This document shows, one piece after another, positions 19,600 to 28,814 of a stretch of 64,000 nucleotides of DNA. Position 1 is the first letter of the stretch, and every line of letters starts with the position of its first letter. Below the pieces are notes generated by a model. It was given only the letters and a program-made list of their open reading frames with translations, had not been told where the DNA came from and did not search any database. The stretch is taken from contig NZ_CP083956.1 in assembly GCF_006442795.2 (NCBI RefSeq), forward strand, positions 4,813,501-4,877,500, written 5' to 3'. The DNA is from Mesorhizobium sp. B1-1-8 (GTDB lineage: Bacteria > Pseudomonadota > Alphaproteobacteria > Rhizobiales > Rhizobiaceae). The translations under genes were made by a program, and so were the position numbers.

Positions 19600-21120
19600 T
19601 CAAAAAGTCTGATTGTACGCGCCGACTTCCGGACTGCGGCGCAGCACGGCATCAACGGCTTCGAACATCTGGCGGCGCCGCTCGGACGATACCGGGCTTT
19701 CCACCACCACGACAAGCTCCGGCTTGTTGGAGGAGGCGCGCACCAAACCCCAGGTGCCGTCCTCGGCGACGACGCGCACGCCATTGACGGTGATCAGCGC
19801 CGATATCTTCTGGCCGGCGAAGGTCGCACCTTCGTGATGCATGGCCTGGAAATCGCCGACCACGCGCTCGACCACGCCGTACTTCACCTCGTCCGCGCAG
19901 TGCGGCGACATGGTCGGCGTGCCGTAGGTCAGCGGCAAGGCGCGATAGAGATCGGCCATCGAACTCTCCGGGTTGCGGTCGAGCATCTGGCATACGGCGA
20001 TGGCGGTGACCAGCCCGTCGTCATAGCCGCGACCGATCGGCGGGTTAAAGAAGAAATGGCCGGATTTCTCGAAGCCGGCGACGGCGCCAAGTTCGGCGAC
20101 GCGGCGCTTGATGTAGGAGTGGCCGGTCTTCCAATAATCGGTGCGGGCGCCGTTCGTCTTGAGCACATGATCGGTAACGAACAGCCCGGTCGATTTCACA
20201 TCGACAACGAAGGTCGAGCCCTGATGCAGGCTGGAAATATCCCGCGCCAGCATGACCCCGACCTTGTCCGCGAAGATCTCGTTGCCTTCATTGTCGACGA
20301 CGCCGCAGCGGTCGCCATCCCCGTCGAAACCCAGCCCGACATCGGCGCCCGTCTCCAGCACCTTTTCGCTGATGGCATGCAGCATCTGCATGTCCTCGGG
20401 GTTCGGATTGTAGCGCGGGAACGTATGGTCGAGCTCGACATCGAGCCGGATCACCTCGCAGCCGATGCGCTCGAGCGCCTGCGGCGCGAAGGCGCCGGCG
20501 GTGCCGTTGCCGCAAGCGCAGACCACCTTGAGTTTGCGGGCAATATGTTTTGCGCTGGTCAGGTCGTCGAGATAGGTCTCGCGAAAGCCGGAGACGAATT
20601 CATAAGCGCCGCCGCCGGCAAGGTCGAAATCGCCGGCGAGCACGATCTTCTTCAGCTCGCTCATCTCCTCAGGGCCGAAGGTCAGCGGCCGCGCCGCACC
20701 CATCTTGACGCCGGTCCAGCCATTCTCGTTGTGCGAGGCGGTGACCATGGCGACCGACGGCGTGTCGAGCGCGAACTGGGCGAAATAGGCCATCGGCGAC
20801 AAGGCGAGCCCGATATCCTTGACCCGCGCGCCGGCGGCCATCAGACCGCAGACCAGCGCCAGCTTGATCGACAGCGAATAGGAGCGGAAATCGTGGCCGG
20901 TGACGATGTCGGGCCCGACTCCAAGCCGGCGGATCAGCGTGCCCAGCCCCATGCCAAGCGCCTGGACGCCGATCAGATTGAGCTCCGGCGCCTGCGCCGA
21001 GCCCGAATGGCCGAACCACCAACGCGCGTCATATTCGCGAAAGCCCGACGCCTTGATCAGCGCCGAGGTCTCGAATTCGAAGCTGTTGGGCTGGGCTTCG
21101 CCAACGATGCGCAAGGGCAA
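19600..21120 (-). CDS. Phosphomannomutase/phosphoglucomutase
   Basis: 506 residues, alpha-D-phosphohexomutase family. The phosphoserine is S129 in MVTASHNENG; the metal loop is D266-G-D268-G-D270-R (FDGDGDRCG); the sugar-binding block is FEKSGHFFFN; and the phosphate-binding C-terminal motif is LVRASSNKPE. It should interconvert mannose-6-phosphate and mannose-1-phosphate for GDP-mannose; related rhizobial proteins are called NoeK or ManB. The start is TTG at 21120 with GGAG 9 nt before it; no ATG occurs until residue 57, inside the first domain. It heads a two-gene unit with the guanylyltransferase-AGE fusion. Confidence 0.9.
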   Translation of the reverse strand: MPLRIVGEAQPNSFEFETSALIKASGFREYDARWWFGHSGSAQAPELNLIGVQALGMGLGTLIRRLGVGPDIVTGHDFRSYSLSIKLALVCGLMAAGARVKDIGLALSPMAYFAQFALDTPSVAMVTASHNENGWTGVKMGAARPLTFGPEEMSELKKIVLAGDFDLAGGGAYEFVSGFRETYLDDLTSAKHIARKLKVVCACGNGTAGAFAPQALERIGCEVIRLDVELDHTFPRYNPNPEDMQMLHAISEKVLETGADVGLGFDGDGDRCGVVDNEGNEIFADKVGVMLARDISSLHQGSTFVVDVKSTGLFVTDHVLKTNGARTDYWKTGHSYIKRRVAELGAVAGFEKSGHFFFNPPIGRGYDDGLVTAIAVCQMLDRNPESSMADLYRALPLTYGTPTMSPHCADEVKYGVVERVVGDFQAMHHEGATFAGQKISALITVNGVRVVAEDGTWGLVRASSNKPELVVVVESPVSSERRRQMFEAVDAVLRRSPEVGAYNQTF

Positions 21121-21277
21121 TGGTTGAAACTCCAGAAGGCAGGAATGACGGTTTACCGGGGCGATGGCTTATCACACAAGCCTTTAAGCCGCTCTTTATC
21201 GGATGGCTAAATCCGAAGCCTTTCCTGCACTTGCGGCGAAAGCCGACCAAATGCGACAGAAGCGCTGCCATTGGCGC

Positions 21278-21306
21278 TTGCAGGAACGAAAGGCGGCGGC
21301 TATAAG
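21278..21306 (+). promoter_or_regulatory. Promoter of tRNA-Pro
   Basis: -35 TTGCAG at 21278-21283, a 17-bp spacer, and -10 TATAAG at 21301-21306. The predicted start is near 21313, nine bases before the mature tRNA. Spacing and position suit a stable-RNA promoter. Confidence 0.55.
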
Positions 21307-21321
21307 CCCGCGGTCTGGTCA

Positions 21322-21398
21322 CGGAGTGTAGCGCAGTCTGGTAGCGCACCTCGTTCGGGACGAGGGGGTCGCAGGTTCAAATCCTGCCACTCCGACCA
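21322..21398 (+). tRNA. tRNA-Pro, anticodon CGG
   Basis: 77 nt with encoded CCA. Acceptor stem CGGAGTG (21322-21328) pairs with CACTCCG (21388-21394). The D arm contains GCGCAGTCTGGTAGCGC; the anticodon stem is CCTCG/CGAGG (21349-21353 and 21361-21365) with loop TTCGGGA, placing anticodon CGG at 21356-21358. The T arm is GCAGG-TTCAAAT-CCTGC. CGG reads CCG proline codons. All stems pair, so it looks functional. Confidence 0.97.
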
Positions 21399-21403
21399 GA
21401 AAA

Positions 21404-21425
21404 AACAAGCGCTTGGCTGCTTGTT
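21404..21425 (+). terminator. Weak terminator-like hairpin after tRNA-Pro
   Basis: AACAAGC (21404-21410) and GCTTGTT (21419-21425) form a 7-bp stem with an 8-nt loop, six bases after the tRNA. The T content after the stem is low, so termination is only suggested. Confidence 0.4.
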
Positions 21426-21575
21426 CTCCCGCTCCAGATTAACCAGCAGCGCCGCAAAGCGAGCCGGATCAGTCATGACCGCTCGACAGGAGACCTGCAC
21501 TTTGACCTAATGGCACCCAAACCCCTAGTTCGAGCGGGTGCCTAGAACATTGGAACGGCAAGACCAGGTAGGGAT

Positions 21576-21917
21576 ATGAAGTTGACGCCGACGGCCGCTT
21601 TGCCGTTTGTCCTGACCGCCGTGCTGCTTGTCGCAGCCGGCTGCTCGTCGACGGTCGCATCGATCAATCCCGCACAATACGACAAGATGAGTTGCACCGA
21701 GCTCAATGTTGCGCTCGGCGACACCGCCACCGACATCTCGCGAACCGCCATCGCGCGCGGCAAGGTCGCCAACACCAGCGTGCCGAGCTGGCTGCTGGGC
21801 GGCTCGACGGTTAAGACAGGCATCGCCAATCGCGAGACGGCCAGGATCGAGAGGCTGCAGCAGCAGCAACAGGCGATTGTTGCGGCAAGAGCGCGCAGGT
21901 GCACATCGGCGAACTAA
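21576..21917 (+). CDS. Small predicted lipoprotein, function unknown
   Basis: 113 residues. Residues 4-22 are hydrophobic and end in the lipobox V-A-A-G-C23, so cleavage before C23 and lipidation are expected; serine at +2 favours the outer membrane. The mature part has DKMSCTELNVALGDTATDIS, a later SWLLGGSTVKTG, and a Gln-rich helix (RIERLQQQQQAIVAAR). This resembles small rhizobial lipoproteins of unknown role. The start ATG 21576 has TAGGG just upstream. It lies alone between tRNA-Pro and the convergent toxin-antitoxin pair. Confidence 0.82.
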   Translation: MKLTPTAALPFVLTAVLLVAAGCSSTVASINPAQYDKMSCTELNVALGDTATDISRTAIARGKVANTSVPSWLLGGSTVKTGIANRETARIERLQQQQQAIVAARARRCTSAN

Positions 21918-21948
21918 GCCGCAGGCGATCGATTTGGTCTCGTCTGCC

Positions 21949-22308
21949 TCAGTCTTCGTCGACCAGTTGATCGACCGGCACCTCAAGCGCTCGTGACAAC
22001 CGCAGCCAAAGACTGACGTCCCCGCCCCGCTTGCCGTTCTCAACTGCCGAAAGCATATTCTGTGAGATGCCGACTTCCGCTGCCAGAGCGGCTTGCGTCT
22101 TGCCTTTCCTTCCTCGCCAGAAAGCGAGCGGCGATACCGCATTGGCGAAGGCCAGCGCTTCCTCGGCAGTAAATCCTGGGGCCTCGCCGGCACGATAGTT
22201 CGCCACCTCCCGGGCACGCACGGCGCGGTCCTGCAGCGCGTCAAGCTCGGCGCGCGGCAAGACGGCCATTTCGTCGCCCTTGGGGGTGGTAAAATAGTGA
22301 ACGCTCAC
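21949..22308 (-). CDS. XRE-family antitoxin of a RelE/HigB-type pair
   Basis: 119 residues. The C-terminal half holds an XRE helix-turn-helix (about 65-115: WRGRKGKTQAALAAEVGISQNMLSAVENGKRGG then LWLRLSRALEVPVDQLV). The N-terminal half (VHYFTTPKGDEMAVLPRAELDAL) resembles the prevent-host-death-like segment seen in antitoxins of this type. It lies 9 bp after the toxin gene on the same strand, the toxin-first order of HigBA modules. It probably neutralises the toxin and represses the operon at the direct repeats upstream of the toxin start. Confidence 0.88.
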   Translation of the reverse strand: MSVHYFTTPKGDEMAVLPRAELDALQDRAVRAREVANYRAGEAPGFTAEEALAFANAVSPLAFWRGRKGKTQAALAAEVGISQNMLSAVENGKRGGDVSLWLRLSRALEVPVDQLVDED

Positions 22309-22317
22309 TACCGTCTC

Positions 22318-22566
22318 CTATTCGTAAATGGAGCCACGCGGCCCGATCCTGCTTACGATGATCTCGTTTTCCGTTTCGGTGAAGAGGATGCGGTAGTCGC
22401 CGACACGCAGTCGTATTTCGTCCGAACCGACCAGCTTCTTGACGTTGTTGGCCATGGCTTCCGGAGTCTCGGAGTAGACCGCAATCTTGGCGACGATGCG
22501 AGGCGCGTCAGCCTTGTGTTTGCGGAGCGATTTGAGTGCGGCTGCCAGGTAAACAACCTGCTTCAC
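22318..22566 (-). CDS. RelE/ParE-superfamily toxin
   Basis: 82 residues, typical RelE size. The pattern ALKSLRKHKADAPRIVAKI, then NVKKLVGSDEIRLRVGDYRILF and IIVSRIGPRGSIYE follows the RelE fold, with RxxDYR(I/V) as the core. RelE/HigB toxins cleave mRNA on the ribosome. The start is GTG at 22566 with only a weak GAG upstream, so the toxin may be poorly translated relative to the antitoxin. It precedes its antitoxin in the operon. The adjacent 66 bp hold an operator-like direct repeat. Confidence 0.87.
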   Translation of the reverse strand: MKQVVYLAAALKSLRKHKADAPRIVAKIAVYSETPEAMANNVKKLVGSDEIRLRVGDYRILFTETENEIIVSRIGPRGSIYE

Positions 22567-22573
22567 AGCTTAT

Positions 22574-22622
22574 ATCTCATTTTGGGATAAAAAGATCAAT
22601 CTAGAATCGCATTTAGGGATAT
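22574..22622 (-). promoter_or_regulatory. Direct-repeat operator in front of the RelE/XRE operon
   Basis: Two 17-bp direct repeats, at 22606-22622 and 22574-22590, match at 14 of 17 positions (minus-strand form TATCCCwAAATGmGAT) and start 32 bp apart, about three helical turns. They lie in an AT-rich stretch directly before the toxin start. Likely binding sites for the XRE antitoxin. I could not fix the -10/-35 boxes with confidence. Confidence 0.55.
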
Positions 22623-22632
22623 TTCGCATACC

Positions 22633-24264
<1,632 letters not shown>

Positions 24265-24266
24265 CT

Positions 24267-25391
24267 TTATCGATCTTTCGGGTCGAGCGCGTCGCGCAGG
24301 CCGTCGCCGACGAAGTTCAGCGCGAAGAGCGTCGAGACGAGGAAAAAGGCGGGGTACAGCAGCAGCCAGTTGGCGGTGCCGATATTCTTGGCGCCGACCG
24401 AGATCAGCACGCCCCAGCTGGTCATCGGCTCCTGCACGCCGAGGCCGAGGAAGGACAGGAAGCTTTCCAGGATGATCACCTGCGGCACCAGCAGCGTCAT
24501 ATAGATCACCACCGGGCCGAGCAGGTTGGGGATGACGTGGCGCAGCAGGATGCCGCGCTGGCCGACGCCCATGGCTTCGGCCGCCTGGACATATTCCTGG
24601 CGGCGGATCGACAATGCCTGGCCGCGCACGATGCGGGCCATGTCGAGCCACAGCACCGCGCCCACCGCCAAAAACATCAGCACGAAGTTGCGGCCGAAGA
24701 ACACCACCAGCATGATGACGAAGAAAATGAAGGGCAGCGAATAAAGCACGTCGACAATGCGCATCATCACTTCGTCGATCCTGCCGCCGGAAAAACCGGC
24801 GGTGGCGCCGTAGATGACGCCGATGACGCCGGCGACGACACCCGCGAGCAGGCCGATGGCGAGCGAGATGCGGCCGGCCATCAGCGTGCGCGAGAGCAGG
24901 TCGCGGCCGGTGTTGTCGGTACCGAAGAAGAAATATTGCTGCTTGACGGCCGAGCTCATCGTCATTTCGAGCCCGTCGGGCGACTTGTTCTCGATCCTGG
25001 TGTCGTCGAAGGCATCGGAACGATCGAGATAGCGGATGTTGCGGTCGTCGACCGGCTTGGTCGAGGTGACGGTGACGATAACGCGGCTACCGTCCTGGTG
25101 CCATTCCTTGATGTCGACGCGCATGCGCTTGATGGCGTCGGTCAACGCGCCCTGGATCATGTCGGGCTTTGGATAGGCGGAGAAGCTCGGCGGCGTGCGC
25201 ACATAGTCGCCGTAGATGGTCGTGTATTCATGCGGCACGACCCAGGGGCCGAAGATGCTGATGACGGCGATCAGCGCCAGGTAATAGAGGCTGAACATGG
25301 CGGCGCGGTTGCGTTTCAACCGCGCCCAAGCATTACCCCAGAGCGAACGGCCGACGATGGGCTCTGGAACGGCGACGGCGAGTTCAGTCAT
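24267..25391 (-). CDS. oppC: Oligopeptide ABC transporter permease OppC, with an enlarged periplasmic loop
   Basis: 374 residues versus about 302 for E. coli OppC. The membrane core is classical: GRSLWGNAWARLKRNRAA at the N-terminus, FGTDNTGRDLLSR, the EAA-like loop VQAAEAMGVGQRGILLRHV, and the C-terminus NFVGDGLRDALDPKDR, close to the E. coli sequence. The extra 70 or so residues lie between transmembrane helix 1 and FFFGTDNTGRD (about 60-145: VRTPPSFSAYPKPDM to DGLEMTMSS), so they should face the periplasm, possibly touching OppA. The ATG 25391 overlaps the oppB end by 8 nt. An in-frame ATG at 25409 is less likely because it lies deeper in oppB. Confidence 0.93.
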   Translation of the reverse strand: MTELAVAVPEPIVGRSLWGNAWARLKRNRAAMFSLYYLALIAVISIFGPWVVPHEYTTIYGDYVRTPPSFSAYPKPDMIQGALTDAIKRMRVDIKEWHQDGSRVIVTVTSTKPVDDRNIRYLDRSDAFDDTRIENKSPDGLEMTMSSAVKQQYFFFGTDNTGRDLLSRTLMAGRISLAIGLLAGVVAGVIGVIYGATAGFSGGRIDEVMMRIVDVLYSLPFIFFVIMLVVFFGRNFVLMFLAVGAVLWLDMARIVRGQALSIRRQEYVQAAEAMGVGQRGILLRHVIPNLLGPVVIYMTLLVPQVIILESFLSFLGLGVQEPMTSWGVLISVGAKNIGTANWLLLYPAFFLVSTLFALNFVGDGLRDALDPKDR

Positions 25392-26307
25392 AGCGCACCC
25401 TCGGATCAACGACCGCGTAAAGAAGATCGACGATCAGGTTGAAGACGATGGTGAAGAGCGCGATCACCACCACGGTGCCCATGACCAGCGTGTAGTCGCG
25501 GTTGAGCGCGGCATCGACGAAATAGCGGCCGACGCCGGGGATGGAGAAGATCGTCTCGACGATGATCGAGCCGGTGAGCAGCGCCGCCGCCGCCGGCCCG
25601 GTGAAGGAGACGATCGGCAGGACGGCGCCACGCAAAGCATGCTTGACCACCACCGACCAGTCGGACAGGCCGAGCGCGCGGGCGGTGCGGATATGGTGCG
25701 AGCGCAGGCTCTCGATCATCGAGCCGCGCATCAGGCGGGCGACAATGGCGATCTGCGGCAAGGCAAGCGTCAGCACCGGGCCGACCTTGTTGATTAAGGC
25801 GCCGTCGCCCCAGCCGCCGATCGGCAGCAGCTTCCAGGCCAGCCCGAAGACCAGCTGGATTATCGGCGCGGTGACGAAGGTCGGGATGGTGCTGCCGGCG
25901 GTGGCCAGTGCAATCACCGAATAATCGCCGAGCTTGTTCTGGTTGAGTGCCGCGATGGTGCCGAGGATCGAGCCGAGCAGCAGCGCCAGGACAAGTGCCG
26001 AGCTGCCGATCTGGATCGAGATCGGCAGGCCCTTGGCGAACAGCTCGGTCACGGTGAAATCCGGCAGATTGTAGCTCGGGCCGAAATTGCCGCGCAAAAG
26101 ATTGCCAAGATAGTGGACATATTGCAGCCAGAGCGGATCGTTGAGGCCGAACTGGGCTTCGAGATTGGCCTTGATCTCGGGGCTCAAGCCACGCTCCTGG
26201 TTGAACGGGCCACCCGGCGCGACACGGATCAGGAAGAACGCCACCGTCACGATGACGAATAGCGTCGGGATGGCGGTCAACAGCCGCCGGAAGACATAAC
26301 GCAGCAT
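25384..26307 (-). CDS. oppB: Oligopeptide ABC transporter permease OppB
   Basis: 307 residues, the E. coli OppB length. The start MLRYVFRRLLTAIPTLFVIV and the block ARALGLSDWSVVVKHALRGAVLPIV (EAA loop), plus the end DLLYAVVDPRVRYD, match OppB. About six transmembrane helices are visible. With OppC it forms the inner-membrane channel. It starts 174 nt after the oppA stop, behind a strong stem-loop (26437-26464) that probably lowers permease expression relative to OppA, and overlaps oppC by 8 nt. Confidence 0.94.
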   Translation of the reverse strand: MLRYVFRRLLTAIPTLFVIVTVAFFLIRVAPGGPFNQERGLSPEIKANLEAQFGLNDPLWLQYVHYLGNLLRGNFGPSYNLPDFTVTELFAKGLPISIQIGSSALVLALLLGSILGTIAALNQNKLGDYSVIALATAGSTIPTFVTAPIIQLVFGLAWKLLPIGGWGDGALINKVGPVLTLALPQIAIVARLMRGSMIESLRSHHIRTARALGLSDWSVVVKHALRGAVLPIVSFTGPAAAALLTGSIIVETIFSIPGVGRYFVDAALNRDYTLVMGTVVVIALFTIVFNLIVDLLYAVVDPRVRYD

Positions 26308-26436
26308 CGGCGCCCCGCTTCAGCCAGGGCGACAGCTCTCCAAACGAAGACCGTGGCGCGCTGGCATCTTTGATCTTCGCACCGCGTCCGCCGGAAATCC
26401 AACCCGACTTTCGACCCGGTACGACGTCAAACCGCA

Positions 26437-26464
26437 GCCGCCGCACCCAGAAGGGCGCGGCGGC
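26437..26464 (-). promoter_or_regulatory. Stem-loop between oppA and oppB
   Basis: On the minus-strand transcript, GCCGCCGCGCCC pairs with GGGUGCGGCGGC around a UUCU loop: 12 base pairs with one G-U pair, which is paired only in RNA from this strand. It lies 17 nt after the oppA stop. Such structures after binding-protein genes stabilise the upstream message or reduce read-through, giving more OppA than permease. Confidence 0.6.
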
Positions 26465-26481
26465 ACGGCCAAGGTTGCTTG

Positions 26482-28074
26482 TCAGTCCTTGGAGATGAAG
26501 CGGGACGGATGGATGTCCATCACATTGTCGTCGAAGCCATGCAGCTTCGAGGAAACGATGTCGTGGAAGCTGTAGTAGAGAAGCGGGATCTCGCCGACGT
26601 CGTCGACGAGGATGCGCTCGGCCTCGGCGAGGTCCTTCATGCGCTCCTCGGGCTTGCCGCCGGCGGCGGCGGCCTTGTCCATGGCCGCCTCGTATGCCGG
26701 GCTGTTGTAGTTCGAGTAGTTGTTGCCGCTTGCCTTGCGCGAGATGCCGAGGAAGGTTTCCGGATCCTTGTAGTCGGCGATCCAGGCGGCGCGGGCAACG
26801 TCGTAATTGCCCTTCTGCTCGAGGAAGGAGTAGTGGGTCTTGGTGTCGGTGTTGAGCAGCGTCACCTCGACGCCGAGCGGCTTCAGCTGTTCCTGGATGG
26901 CGACCGCCGTGTTCTTATGGTTCTCCGAGGTGTTGTAGCGGATCTCCATCTTCAACGGATGCTCGGGTGTATAGCCGAGTTTCTCGAGGACCTTCTTGGC
27001 CGCGTCCTCGCGGTCGATCTGCGGCATGTCGGCATATTTGGCCATTGCAGGCGTATAGCCCTCGATGCCCGGAGGCACCATCGAATAGCCGGGTAGCATC
27101 GAGTTCTGCCAGACCTTCTCGGCGAGGAAGTCGCGATCGATCGCCATCGAGATGGCGTTGCGCAACTCGACATTGTCCCATGGCGCCTTGTCGGTCTTGA
27201 TCGCAAAATAATAGGTGCCGAGATATGGCCCGACACGGACCTGGTCACCGAATTTGGTTTTGAGATCGGCGAGCTGTTCGGTCGGCAGGTCACCATAACT
27301 GTCGAGCTCGCCGGCCTCGAAGCGCTTCATCGCCGACGAGCGATCCTCGGTCGGGATGTAGTTGACCACGTCGAGCTTGACGCTCGCGGCGTCCCAGAAC
27401 TTCGGGTTCTTGATCAATTTCATATGGTCGTTGGGAACCCACTCCGCCAGCGTATAGGCGCCGTTGGAGACCAGCTTGCCGGGCTTGATCCAGTCGGCGC
27501 CGAGCTTGTCCATGGAGGCCTTATTAACCGGATAGGTCGCCTGATGGGTCAGCATCTCCAGGAAGTAAGGCGTTGGCGCCTTCAGCGTCACTTGCAGCGT
27601 GTTGGCGTCGATCGCCTTCACGCCCATGTCCTCGGCCTTGCCTTTCTTGGTGTTGAAGTCCTCGGCGCCCTTCACCGGATAGAGCATCGAGGCGTATTCG
27701 GCAGCGGTGGCCGGATCTTCCAGCCGATGGAACGAATAGACGAAGTCATCCGCCGTTACCGGGCTGCCATCCGACCAGAGGCCGTCCTTGCGCAGCTTGA
27801 ATGTGTAGACAGTGCCGTCGTCGGACACCGTCCAGCTTTCGGCGGCGCCCGGAATGAGGTTCGTCTTCTGGTCATGCATGACGAGGCCCTGGAACAGGTC
27901 GCGTATAATATCAGCTTCGTAGGTCGTCGACGTCTTGTGCGGATCAACCGTCTCCGCCTCGGCAGCGGACCCGCGGTTGTAGACGGTCTCGGCATAGGCG
28001 TGCGTGTAGAAGGCGCCGGTCGCCAAGACCATGGTGGTGGCGAACACCGTCGCCTTCAGCAGATTTTTCAGCAT
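26482..28074 (-). CDS. oppA: Periplasmic oligopeptide-binding protein OppA
   Basis: 530 residues, SBP family 5. A signal peptide (residues 1-28) ends in a THAYA cleavage site before ETVYN. The family signature region reads AESWTVSDDGTVYTFKLRKDGLWSDGSPVTADDFVYSF. The C-terminus ends in ILVDDVGEIPLLYYS and a short tail. It captures oligopeptides, including possibly cell-wall peptides, for OppBC-DF. The ATG 28074 is preceded by GGGAGAG at suitable spacing. It heads the operon oppA-oppB-oppC-oppDF on the minus strand, with a promoter-like pair at 28195-28223. Confidence 0.95.
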   Translation of the reverse strand: MLKNLLKATVFATTMVLATGAFYTHAYAETVYNRGSAAEAETVDPHKTSTTYEADIIRDLFQGLVMHDQKTNLIPGAAESWTVSDDGTVYTFKLRKDGLWSDGSPVTADDFVYSFHRLEDPATAAEYASMLYPVKGAEDFNTKKGKAEDMGVKAIDANTLQVTLKAPTPYFLEMLTHQATYPVNKASMDKLGADWIKPGKLVSNGAYTLAEWVPNDHMKLIKNPKFWDAASVKLDVVNYIPTEDRSSAMKRFEAGELDSYGDLPTEQLADLKTKFGDQVRVGPYLGTYYFAIKTDKAPWDNVELRNAISMAIDRDFLAEKVWQNSMLPGYSMVPPGIEGYTPAMAKYADMPQIDREDAAKKVLEKLGYTPEHPLKMEIRYNTSENHKNTAVAIQEQLKPLGVEVTLLNTDTKTHYSFLEQKGNYDVARAAWIADYKDPETFLGISRKASGNNYSNYNSPAYEAAMDKAAAAGGKPEERMKDLAEAERILVDDVGEIPLLYYSFHDIVSSKLHGFDDNVMDIHPSRFISKD

Positions 28075-28367
28075 GAAGTCTCTCCCTGTCGGCGCGGCCC
28101 CTCAGCCACACCTTTTGCGTGTTGACGCCCGGAACCGTCGAGCGGCTCGTTTTTTGAGCGTGCCGCCGGTCTGTTCCGGCAGCTGGTGGCGGCGAGACTA
28201 GACAGAGCGAAATCTTATTTCAACTACCTACTGCTTGACGTTGAGTGAGCGGCCCCTCGCTAAAACAGCGAATTCTTAAGCTTAAATCTCTTGTTCAACT
28301 TGATGCATCTCTCGGTTGTTCCAGCCGTTTTCTGTTTTTGCAGGCAGGTCTTGGCATTCTTCGAGGC
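28075..28367. promoter_or_regulatory. Divergent intergenic region oppA / TadE-like gene
   Basis: 293 bp between two divergent starts. For oppA (minus strand) a -35 TTGAAA (complement of 28218-28223), 17-bp spacer and -10 TAGTCT (complement of 28195-28200) are visible; the -10 is poor. On the TadE side the DNA is AT-rich and holds the 10-bp palindrome TTAAGCTTAA (28276-28285). CGAG-CGG-CTCG followed by six T (about 28138-28155) looks like a tiny terminator on the plus strand, but nothing is known to be transcribed into it. No gene is seen here. Confidence 0.4.
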
Positions 28368-28814
28368 ATGCTGAAAAACCGCAAATCCCTCACTTCGTGG
28401 TCTCGTTTTCGGGCTGACGCCACGGGCACGTCAGCTGTGGAATTCGCCATGTTGGCGCCGATTTTCATCCTGCTTCTGCTCGGCATGGTTGCATACGGAA
28501 TCTATTTCGGCGCCAGCCATTCGGTCCAGCAAATCGCCGCCGACGCGGCCCGAACGGCGATTGCCGGCCTCAATCAGACGGAGCGCCAGGCGCTGGTCAC
28601 CGATTTCATCACCCACGACGTCGCGGGCTATGCCTTTGTCGACCCGAAGAAGCTGACGGTCGACGCCAAGGACAGTGCCGTCGACGGCAGCCAGTTCGTC
28701 GTCTCGGTCAGCTATGATGCGCGCAACCTGCCGATCTGGAGCCTATTCCATAACCTGCCGCTGCCCGGCACCACGATCCAGCGCCAATCGACGATCCGGG
28801 TCGGAGGCATATGA
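28368..28814 (+). CDS. TadE-like pseudopilin/pilus-assembly protein
   Basis: 148 residues. The TadE signature GTSAVEFAMLAPIFILLLLGMVAYG lies near residues 19-43: a glutamate five residues after the processing-type site, within the start of one transmembrane helix, then AADAARTAIAG. The rest is periplasmic. I chose ATG 28368 (GAGG two bases upstream) over the upstream open extension to 28245, which would put 41 odd residues before the motif. TadE proteins are minor pilins of the Flp/Tad pilus. The stop overlaps the next start (ATGATG at 28811). Confidence 0.88.
   Translation: MLKNRKSLTSWSRFRADATGTSAVEFAMLAPIFILLLLGMVAYGIYFGASHSVQQIAADAARTAIAGLNQTERQALVTDFITHDVAGYAFVDPKKLTVDAKDSAVDGSQFVVSVSYDARNLPIWSLFHNLPLPGTTIQRQSTIRVGGI

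Noticed and set aside
21322..22632. tRNA-Pro as an integration site with the toxin-antitoxin pair as island cargo
   Set aside because: I could find no repeat of the tRNA 3' end downstream and no integrase, so an island is not supported.
28138..28155. CGAG-CGG-CTCG-TTTTTT as a terminator
   Set aside because: The stem is only 4 bp, and no plus-strand transcript is expected to enter it.
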